A program made the position numbers and the translations under genes. A stretch of DNA of 11,850 nucleotides from Clostridia bacterium. GTDB taxonomy: Bacteria > Bacillota > Clostridia > Christensenellales > CAG-1252. The number at the start of each line of letters is the position of its first letter. Position 1 is the stretch's first letter. This document shows positions 5,949-11,850 of the stretch, one piece after another. The stretch is from assembly GCA_017455385.1 (NCBI GenBank), contig JAFTBD010000120.1:1-11850 (forward strand). Reading direction: 5' to 3'. Under the pieces are notes generated by a model. It saw nothing but the letters and a program-made list of their open reading frames with translations. It had not been told where the DNA came from and did no database searches.

Positions 5949-6901
5949 GCGCGCTCGCCTTGCAGGGCCAGCGCCAAAGCCCCATACAGCCCCGCGTCAT
6001 TCAGCAGTCCCGCCGCCTTCACCTTCGTCCTCGGGTTCACCCCCGCTCCGTAGAGGAGCGCATTCATCCTGCGGGATACCTTCTTGATGAAATAGTCCCC
6101 TTGGTTGCTAATGCCGCCGCCGATGAGCACGACGTCGGGACGGAAGACATTCACGAGGGAAGCGAGTCCCTGCGCGACGTAATTGACGTAGTCACGAATG
6201 ACCTTGACGCCCGCTTTATCCCCTGCTTTCGCCGCGTCGAAGGGGACGATGCCCGATGGACCTTTCTCCTGCCACATCTTGGCGAGCAGGCTATCCGGAC
6301 GACGAGCCGCCACGCGCGCCGTTTGACGAAGGAGCGCCGTAGCGGAGGCATACGCCTCATAGCAGCCTTTATTGCCGCAACTACAAGGCTCGCCGCCGAG
6401 TTTCAGTCTCATATGACCGCCTTCTGCGCCTGCGCCACCCTTACCCGTTATCATTTTGCCGTTCGCGATGATGCCCGTGCCGACACCCGTGCCGAGCGTG
6501 ATGAGGAGCGCATTCTCCGCGCCTTTCGCCGCACCGAACAAGACTTCGCCGAGAGCGGCGGCATTGGCATCATTCTCCACGAAAACGGGGCAGGACACGA
6601 ATTTCTTCATATCCGCGACGATGGGGGCGCGCTCCAGCTTGATATTATTGGAATAAACGATGACGCCCTTCTTGCCGTCTACCGTGCCCGGGGTACCGAT
6701 ACCGATGGACGCCACCTCATCGAAGGACACGCCGATACGCGCCGCGAGCTCTTTGAGAAAAGAAGATATCTGTTCCGCCATCTCGACACAAGTGATGCCT
6801 TCCTTGGTCTTGAAGCTGTCCTTCACGAGGATCTCACCCTCTTTTGTCGCCAGACAGCACTTGATACTCATTCCGCCTACGTCTACACCTGCATAAATCA
6901 T
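5945..6901 (-). CDS. glk: ROK-family glucokinase
   Basis: 318 aa, standard for ROK sugar kinases, cytoplasmic; expected reaction ATP + glucose to glucose 6-phosphate. Seen: DVGG phosphate motif (7-10), GIGTPGTVDG (67-76), VENDANAAALGE with the catalytic Asp111 (108-119), GTGVGTG (137-143), the zinc site His163 (EGGHM) with Cys173, Cys175 and Cys180 (CSCGNKGC), and GGG (261-263). The GTPGTVD and YSNN wording fits glucokinases better than ROK repressors, and there is no N-terminal helix-turn-helix. Substrate specificity is inferred. It is last in the cdaA operon, 12 bases after the aspartate kinase gene, with GAGAGGA before the ATG at 6901. Its stop codon lies inside an inverted repeat. Confidence 0.9.
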   Translation of the reverse strand: MIYAGVDVGGMSIKCCLATKEGEILVKDSFKTKEGITCVEMAEQISSFLKELAARIGVSFDEVASIGIGTPGTVDGKKGVIVYSNNIKLERAPIVADMKKFVSCPVFVENDANAAALGEVLFGAAKGAENALLITLGTGVGTGIIANGKMITGKGGAGAEGGHMRLKLGGEPCSCGNKGCYEAYASATALLRQTARVAARRPDSLLAKMWQEKGPSGIVPFDAAKAGDKAGVKVIRDYVNYVAQGLASLVNVFRPDVVLIGGGISNQGDYFIKKVSRRMNALLYGAGVNPRTKVKAAGLLNDAGLYGALALALQGERA

Positions 6902-6913
6902 TGCTTTATCCTC

Positions 6914-8227
6914 TCAGTTGATAAATTCTTCATAGATCGCGTTGATCGCTCTCTCGTAGTCGTCCCCTTTCACGGCGACGATGATATTCATCTCGCTGGA
7001 GCCTTGGTCGATCATCTTGATATTGACACCGGCACGCGACAGCGCGGTGAAGAGCCTCGACGCGGTGCCCGGCCTATACGCCATACCGTGACCCACGGTG
7101 GCGATGAGGGCGAGGTCGCTCTGCACTTCCACCCTGTCGGGGCTGACCGCCTCACGAATGCCGCCGATGAGTTCCTGCAGTTTGCCGCCTATCTCGCTGC
7201 CCGAAAGGATGAGGTTCATCGTATCAATGCCGCTCGGCAGGTGCTCGAAACTCATATTGAGGTTCTCCAAGACCGAGAGGAGCTTGCGGGTGAAGCCGAT
7301 CTCATTATTCATCATCGACTTCTCGATGAGGATGCTGACAAAGCCTTTCTTGCCCGCGATGCCCGTGATGAGCCTGTCATGCTGAATAACGCCCGGAAGG
7401 ATCATCGTTCCGGGGTTCTCCGGCTCGAAGGTATTCCTGATATTGATGGGGATATTCGCCTTGCGCACGGGGAAGATGCTCTCCGGATGCAATACGTTCG
7501 CGCCCATATAGGACAGCTCGCGCAGCTCGCGATACGAGAGCTCGGGGATCTTGCGCGGATTCTCCACGATGCGGGGATCCGCGGTGAGGAAGCCATTCAC
7601 GTCCGTCCAGTTCTCGTAGATGTCCGCCTTGACGGCGCGCGCCACGATGGCTCCCGACACGTCGCTGCCGCCCCTCGAGAAGGTGCGGATCTGACCGACG
7701 GACGTACTGCCGTAGAAACCGGGCATCACGACGCCGCTTTCTTTCGCGAGGAGGTGCTTGCGGGCGACGTCATTGGTGTATTCCGCATTGAAAGAGCCGT
7801 TATCCGAGAAACGGACGACCTCTTTCGCGTCCACGAACTCAAAACCGAGATACGCCGCGAGAAGCATCGCGGACAGACGTTCGCCCTGTGCCGCGGCATA
7901 ATCGGGGATAGAAGAAGCGGCGATGCCCGCCTCGATCTCCTTGAAAATGCTCTCAAGGTCCACCTTGTCCTGTACCTCGAGTCCCTCCGCGATCTCGACG
8001 AAACGCGCCTTGATGGGAGCAAGGAGCGCATGGATATTCCCGCCCTTCTTGCTCTCCGCGAAAGTATTCAACAAACTGTCCGTGATCTTGATATCACCCG
8101 AGAACCTTTTGCCCGGGGCGGATACCACTATGTATTTGCGGCTGTCGTCCGACCGAATGACGGCGGCGACCTTCTTGATCGTCTCACTCGACGCCATGCT
8201 GCTGCCGCCGAATTTACATACTTTCAT
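6914..8227 (-). CDS. lysC: Aspartate kinase, monofunctional
   Basis: 437 aa. It phosphorylates L-aspartate, the first step to lysine/diaminopimelate, threonine and methionine. Seen: KFGGSS (5-10) at the nucleotide site, an amino-acid kinase domain to about 280 with TFSRGGSDVSGA (182-193), WTDVNGFLTADPR (207-219) and ELSYMGANVLHP (237-248), and two C-terminal ACT domains (about 290-360 and 370-437, the latter with ATVGHGM at 376-382) that normally bind the feedback amino acid. No homoserine dehydrogenase is fused. Which amino acid inhibits it cannot be read here. AAAGGAG precedes the ATG at 8227. It is 19 bases after the DUF1015 gene and 12 before glk, so it is co-transcribed; no lysine riboswitch is present before it. 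Confidence 0.95.
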   Translation of the reverse strand: MKVCKFGGSSMASSETIKKVAAVIRSDDSRKYIVVSAPGKRFSGDIKITDSLLNTFAESKKGGNIHALLAPIKARFVEIAEGLEVQDKVDLESIFKEIEAGIAASSIPDYAAAQGERLSAMLLAAYLGFEFVDAKEVVRFSDNGSFNAEYTNDVARKHLLAKESGVVMPGFYGSTSVGQIRTFSRGGSDVSGAIVARAVKADIYENWTDVNGFLTADPRIVENPRKIPELSYRELRELSYMGANVLHPESIFPVRKANIPINIRNTFEPENPGTMILPGVIQHDRLITGIAGKKGFVSILIEKSMMNNEIGFTRKLLSVLENLNMSFEHLPSGIDTMNLILSGSEIGGKLQELIGGIREAVSPDRVEVQSDLALIATVGHGMAYRPGTASRLFTALSRAGVNIKMIDQGSSEMNIIVAVKGDDYERAINAIYEEFIN

Positions 8228-8246
8228 ACCTTAACTCCTTTTTTTC

Positions 8247-9470
8247 TTACTTGATGCTTCTGCATTCAAGATAATATCTTTTTTCTTCCGCTTCTCCCAT
8301 AGAGAAGGTCTTGCGAGGGAGAGCGCCGTGCTTCACCACGTAAGGGAAAAGGTCCCTCTTCTCCATCACGGGCATGAATATCGCCACGCCGTCGTGCGCC
8401 GCCACCTCCGAGAGGTTCGCGTCGCCGTGTATGTAGTCCACCGATACGCCTTCGTGCTCTCGGATATATGTATCAATGAAGCCTTGGATCGCTTTCACCG
8501 CTTCGGCGGCGACCTTCGGCACGTTTACGCCGTACATCTCGTCACGGTAAAGGATGGTGACGTGCCCGTCGCCCGAGAGCGACTTCTGCATTTCTTCGAT
8601 AAAGGAGAGCCCCGCGCCGAATATCACGCGATGGATCGCCTCGAAAAGAAGGTCTTCCTCATAAAGATTCACGATCTCGACAAGCACGTAGCGAGCGGGA
8701 TGACAGCGTCTCTCTTCCTCCGATTGGGTGGGCTTGAGCTCCTCCCACAGGAGCTTCGCCGTGGCAACGGAGTGATTGCCGTCACCTACCGCGAAGACGA
8801 AAGGCTCGTCGATGCCGTAACGCGTCTTCATACGCGCGGGATCGGCGAGAGCGAGGATGGCGGAACGCACCTTCTCCGAGTCTTTCACGAGGTAGCCTTT
8901 GATGTGTCCGCCGGACATATTGAGATCGGTGTCGTAAAGGAGATCGTCCTCCGTGACCTCGGAGAGCGCAGGCTCGATGACCGTGCGCGCTTCGTCGTCG
9001 ATGAGGAGAAGAACGTGCGGAAGCTCCAACGTGGCGTCACGGCGTATCTTGATACGCACGGGCAGACGCTCTTGCACGGTGGCTTCCGTCGCGCGGATGG
9101 GGAGCTTTCCCGTCTTGAAGTCATAAGCATCGAGGTCGACGGCGGCGATGAGCCCCACGCGACGATGCCCGTAAGAGGTCACCCTGTCCGTCAGGATGAA
9201 ACCATTCACCTCGCGAAAGATGCCCTGCGTGAGGTATTTCGTCATATGATCGTTGATGGAACGGATGCGCTCCTGCATATCCCCTTTATCGAGATAATAC
9301 TCGGGGAAAATGATATTCAGCGCGCTGACGTCTCCGCAAAAGTCGCGGAGCTTCTTCCAATAATCTCCCTGCGAAGTGAACTGATCGCAAGCGATCACCG
9401 CCCACTTCTCGAGGTCCACGCCTTCTTTAGGGAGAAGGACACGTGGGACCGCGATGATTTCGTCTGTCAT
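8247..9470 (-). CDS. DUF1015 (SerK-like) family protein
   Basis: 407 aa, soluble. Features of DUF1015: an N-terminal block ending in ACDQFTSQGDYW (27-38), RATEATVQERLPVR (126-139) and the signature VGDGNHSVATAK (228-239). A member from Thermococcus (SerK) is an ADP-dependent free serine kinase making O-phosphoserine, and related folds occur in the ParB/SbnI group; in bacteria these genes often sit near serA/serC, but not here. Serine kinase activity is an inference from distant homologues. The start at 9470 overlaps the cdaA stop (ATGA), with GAGGTGG upstream inside cdaA, so translation is coupled to the cyclase. Its presence between a c-di-AMP synthase and an aspartate kinase suggests amino-acid metabolism. 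Confidence 0.85.
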   Translation of the reverse strand: MTDEIIAVPRVLLPKEGVDLEKWAVIACDQFTSQGDYWKKLRDFCGDVSALNIIFPEYYLDKGDMQERIRSINDHMTKYLTQGIFREVNGFILTDRVTSYGHRRVGLIAAVDLDAYDFKTGKLPIRATEATVQERLPVRIKIRRDATLELPHVLLLIDDEARTVIEPALSEVTEDDLLYDTDLNMSGGHIKGYLVKDSEKVRSAILALADPARMKTRYGIDEPFVFAVGDGNHSVATAKLLWEELKPTQSEEERRCHPARYVLVEIVNLYEEDLLFEAIHRVIFGAGLSFIEEMQKSLSGDGHVTILYRDEMYGVNVPKVAAEAVKAIQGFIDTYIREHEGVSVDYIHGDANLSEVAAHDGVAIFMPVMEKRDLFPYVVKHGALPRKTFSMGEAEEKRYYLECRSIK

Positions 9471-10321
9471 TTCTTGCCACCTCTTCCGAATGTACGAGTT
9501 TTCCTTCTGCTGATATCGGTGATGCCGAAAGCGTCGTCCAAAGCGTCCATAAGTTTCTCGCCCGTGATGTAACGCTTGATCTCACCGTTCTGCACCAAGC
9601 TGATGATACCCGTCTCCTCGCTGACGACGATGGTCAAAACGTCGCTCTCTTCGGTGATACCGATCGCGGCGCGATGGCGGGTGCCGAGGTCCTTGCTGAT
9701 CGCGGGGTTCTGCGAGAGAGGCAGAAAGCACCCGGCGGCGAGGACGACATTATTCTTGATGATGACGGCGCCGTCATGCAGGGGTGCGTGCGTATTGAAA
9801 ATGCTCTCGAGGAGCGGCGCGGACAGGACGGCATTCAGGCGAATACCGGTATCCAACATATTGGACGAGATGATGGTCGGACATACGACAATGAGAGCGC
9901 CGATATTATTCTTCGCGAGGTTCTGACACGCCTTGACGATCTCGCCCGAGGCGTAACGCAGGTCGTCCTCGTCCCTCGTATTGTGGAGCTTCGCATAGAC
10001 GTTCTCCTCATTCTGCCCGCCGATCTTCGCGAAAAGGAGTTTGAGATCGGACTGATACACCACCGCGCTCGCCACGATGAAGATGATGGCGAGATAGCGC
10101 ATGATCTCCCGCGTGAAATAGAGTGCTTTCAAATCGAAGATCCCCACGCAAACGTCCATACCGACGAAGAGCAATGCGTACAAGACGAGAAATACACCGA
10201 CACGGTAATTCTTCTTGCGGAAGAAGAAGACCATCACGGAGATCAGGAAGACGACGAGCACCACCGCATCCGCGATCGACACCCAACCGAGATTCTTGAA
10301 ATAATTCGTTAGCGCATCCAT
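9467..10321 (-). CDS. cdaA: CdaA-type diadenylate cyclase (c-di-AMP synthase)
   Basis: 284 aa membrane enzyme that makes c-di-AMP from two ATP; c-di-AMP controls potassium and osmolyte uptake and cell-wall balance in Bacillota. Three hydrophobic helices lie at about 14-34, 41-62 and 73-90, followed by a short coiled linker and the DAC domain (about 105-255) with GALIVV (141-146), DGA (183-185) and RHR (215-217), the residues needed for catalysis. The C-terminus is basic. The ATG at 10321 has AAGAGGTG. In most relatives cdaA is followed by cdaR (YbbR) and glmM; here it is followed, with a 4-base overlap, by DUF1015, then lysC and glk. The operon promoter lies just upstream. Confidence 0.96.
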   Translation of the reverse strand: MDALTNYFKNLGWVSIADAVVLVVFLISVMVFFFRKKNYRVGVFLVLYALLFVGMDVCVGIFDLKALYFTREIMRYLAIIFIVASAVVYQSDLKLLFAKIGGQNEENVYAKLHNTRDEDDLRYASGEIVKACQNLAKNNIGALIVVCPTIISSNMLDTGIRLNAVLSAPLLESIFNTHAPLHDGAVIIKNNVVLAAGCFLPLSQNPAISKDLGTRHRAAIGITEESDVLTIVVSEETGIISLVQNGEIKRYITGEKLMDALDDAFGITDISRRKTRTFGRGGKK

Positions 10322-10354
10322 AAGTACACCTCTTACTATCTATGCCATAAGTAT

Positions 10355-10382
10355 AATATAGCACGCGGAAAAAATAAAGCAA
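10355..10382 (-). promoter_or_regulatory. Probable promoter of the cdaA-DUF1015-lysC-glk operon
   Basis: On the minus strand, TTGCTT (10377-10382), a 16-base spacer and TATATT (10355-10360), with TGC before the -10 (extended -10). A shifted -10, TATTAT, is also possible. The gap to the preceding gene is only 67 bases and holds no clear terminator, so read-through from upstream may add to cdaA expression. Confidence 0.6.
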
Positions 10383-10388
10383 AACGTA

Positions 10389-11648
10389 TCAAAATCTGAA
10401 TACGTCGTCCCCATTATCCTCCCCGCCTTGAGGGGGATCGTCGTCCGGATCGAACTCGCTGAAAGGACTCTTATAAACGGGCGGGGTCTCGGTGTCCTGC
10501 GTTCCAGGCTCTCTGCCCTCGCCTTCCCATACTTCCTCGCGGCGAGTCTTGCTGCTCTTCACGATCAAGAGAACGAAGAGCGCGATGATAACGCCCGCCC
10601 CGATGAAGGTGATGAGATAATAAGCGAGAGAGCTGTCGAGATCCGCTCCCGACACTTCCTTCCGAGTCGCATCGAGCGCCGCGGAGAGCCCCTCGCCCCG
10701 CAAAGCGGTGACGATGACATTCGAGACGGTGAGAAGGCGCGTCTCGGTATTCTCCCGTCCGCCGTTTCTCTTGTCGATGGTCTCGAAAGTATCTTCATTC
10801 GTGCCCGCGATCTCCGCCTTCCCTTCATAGCGATACAGCCCGACGTCATACGACCAGGCACCGCCCACGAAAGCGATGCAGGGAACGTCCTCATTCAGGA
10901 AATCGCGGTTCACGCCGAGCAGTCCGAGATGAGTATTTTGATAAGAGCCGCTCGAAATGAGCAGAAGCGTCGAACGCTTATAAGTCGGAGGCGGGAGGAT
11001 AGGCGCATTCGCCTCCTCGATGACCTCTCTGAAATAGGTCTCGTGCGAACGCGGCACGTCGTCACAGTATTCATAATCATTCGTCCCCGCGGCGACACCG
11101 TCGAGCCCGATATACAGCGCGATATCCTTGAGATCCACGCCGCACTTCGTCGCGTCGAAGTCGGAGACCGAGAGACCGCCCCAGAAGGCGATGACGAGGT
11201 CGTACTCGGTGTAGGACGCGAGCGCCTCGGCGACATACATCAGCGCGCCGACCGAGAGCGCCGCCTCCGCACCCTGCCCCGCGGTCGTACCCGTATCGGG
11301 ATCGTAGCCGCCGTAATAGGTGCCGATCACGATGCTCTTCCCTCTCCCGTTATTTTTGAAGCCGAGCACGTGACGATACTCCGAAGTGACGGCGGCAGAG
11401 GTATCCACCGCGGTGTAACGGTAGGTAAACGACGGCGTTTCCACGCGATAACCGAGGGTCTGCAAAAAGCTCGCGAGATAAGTCGAAGCCGCCTTCTCAT
11501 TCCCGCTGAGGACAGAGCGCTCGGGATACGCCGTGGCAAAAGCCGAAGCGTAGCCATAGGGCGTGAGTCCTTCCGCCGAAGAGAGAGCGGGGACGGACAA
11601 CGCGAAAAGCAAGATAAATGCCAAAACGATCAATAATACCTTTCTCAT
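10389..11648 (-). CDS. Secreted, membrane-anchored M28-like pseudo-peptidase
   Basis: 419 aa from MRKVLL. It has a signal peptide (1-25), an extracytoplasmic M28-like alpha/beta domain (about 30-325), one membrane helix (343-363), KSSKTRR as stop-transfer, and an acidic, proline-rich cytoplasmic tail (371-419). The fold is suggested by SIVIGTYYGG (105-114), AFWGGLS (154-160) and YIGLDGVA (179-186), which line up with the IVIGAHYDS, FFGGEE and LDMVG segments of M28 aminopeptidases. The zinc His and Asp (HYD becomes YYG), the GADDN Asp and the catalytic Glu pair (GGEE becomes GGLS) are replaced; only Asp183 remains. It is probably not a peptidase and may bind a ligand. The start at 11648 was chosen because it overlaps the upstream stop as ATGA and opens a clean signal peptide; the longer frame to 11795 overlaps another gene. 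Confidence 0.75.
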   Translation of the reverse strand: MRKVLLIVLAFILLFALSVPALSSAEGLTPYGYASAFATAYPERSVLSGNEKAASTYLASFLQTLGYRVETPSFTYRYTAVDTSAAVTSEYRHVLGFKNNGRGKSIVIGTYYGGYDPDTGTTAGQGAEAALSVGALMYVAEALASYTEYDLVIAFWGGLSVSDFDATKCGVDLKDIALYIGLDGVAAGTNDYEYCDDVPRSHETYFREVIEEANAPILPPPTYKRSTLLLISSGSYQNTHLGLLGVNRDFLNEDVPCIAFVGGAWSYDVGLYRYEGKAEIAGTNEDTFETIDKRNGGRENTETRLLTVSNVIVTALRGEGLSAALDATRKEVSGADLDSSLAYYLITFIGAGVIIALFVLLIVKSSKTRREEVWEGEGREPGTQDTETPPVYKSPFSEFDPDDDPPQGGEDNGDDVFRF

Positions 11649-11850
11649 GCCGTCAACCCCCATATCGTAAGAAGAAGCGTCAACCCGACGAGGACGAAGG
11701 GGATGACGGAGAGAGCCACGGCAAGCGCTTTCCTGTCGTAGTCGTGGGTGTAGTGAACGATGAAATAGCGCGTACCGATGAAAAGAAATACCCATATCGT
11801 CAGGGTACGCACCGCGCCGAGCACGGTCGAGAGCGGGGGGAAGAAAAGAA
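11645..11850 (-). CDS. Membrane protein, C-terminal part only (5' end outside window)
   Basis: An open frame enters from the right edge and gives 67 residues before TGA (11645-11647). It shows two hydrophobic helices (about WVFLFIGTRYFIV and VIPFVLVGLTLLLTIW) separated by a polar HYTHDYDRK loop. No start codon is inside the window, so the family is not recognisable. The stop overlaps the ATG of the M28-like gene by ATGA, which argues strongly that this frame is real and that the two genes are coupled. The competing frame on the same strand (to 11795) has no membrane character. Confidence 0.7.
   Translation of the reverse strand, partial: LFFPPLSTVLGAVRTLTIWVFLFIGTRYFIVHYTHDYDRKALAVALSVIPFVLVGLTLLLTIWGLTA

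Noticed and set aside
5960..8254. 764-codon open frame on the plus strand
   Set aside because: It lies antisense to glk and lysC, both with clear motifs and ribosome binding sites. Its protein is Arg/His/Asp-rich with no domain; this is a GC-driven shadow frame.
8328..9572. 414-codon plus-strand open frame, and similar long frames opposite cdaA and the M28-like gene
   Set aside because: Antisense to well-supported genes, with no ribosome binding site or recognisable motif.
11649..11795. 49-residue N-terminal extension of the M28-like protein
   Set aside because: It would bury the signal peptide and overlaps a membrane-protein frame whose stop forms an ATGA overlap with the chosen start.

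Overview
The window reads as low-to-moderate-GC-island, GC-rich-coding Bacillota DNA, most likely an uncultured Clostridia-type gut or anaerobe lineage. Support: strong AGGAGG-type ribosome binding sites, consensus sigma-A promoters with 17-base spacers, a CdaA-type diadenylate cyclase, a CsoR-type repressor, a ROK glucokinase and a DUF1015 protein. TGA is used as a normal stop. The taxon is an inference; no rRNA or ribosomal gene is present.

Layout, left to right. 1-215: a run of small perfect hairpins followed by a strong bidirectional terminator. 216-1190 (-): a medium-chain dehydrogenase that has lost its zinc ligands, with its own promoter. 1261-3788 (-): a metal-resistance operon, csoR-like repressor then a P1B-type ATPase with a Cys/His-rich N-terminus, with a clear promoter and a C/G-tract operator. 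3902-5243 (+): an IS110-family transposase preceded by a perfect promoter and a compact terminator, so that a roughly 100-nt leader RNA is predicted before the transposase; this is a bridge-RNA candidate. 5244-5944: 700 bases without a gene, made of heptanucleotide tandem repeats, a mirror-symmetric array of small hairpins and other inverted repeats.

5945-10321 (-): a compact four-gene operon read right to left: cdaA (c-di-AMP synthase), a DUF1015/SerK-like protein, aspartate kinase and ROK glucokinase. The gaps are -4, 19 and 12 bases and a promoter lies just before cdaA. The usual CdaA partners CdaR (YbbR) and GlmM are not here. 10389-11850 (-): a secreted, membrane-anchored M28-fold protein with the metal ligands missing, translationally coupled (ATGA overlap) to the 3' end of a membrane protein that runs off the window.

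The genes form three functional blocks: metal efflux with its own sensor; a mobile element sitting against a palindromic repeat field; and a nucleotide-second-messenger/amino-acid/sugar kinase operon. The most unusual material is the IS110 leader RNA and the adjoining hairpin and heptad repeats. The degenerate enzymes (MDR without zinc, M28 without zinc) and the atypical P-type ATPase also deserve a second look.
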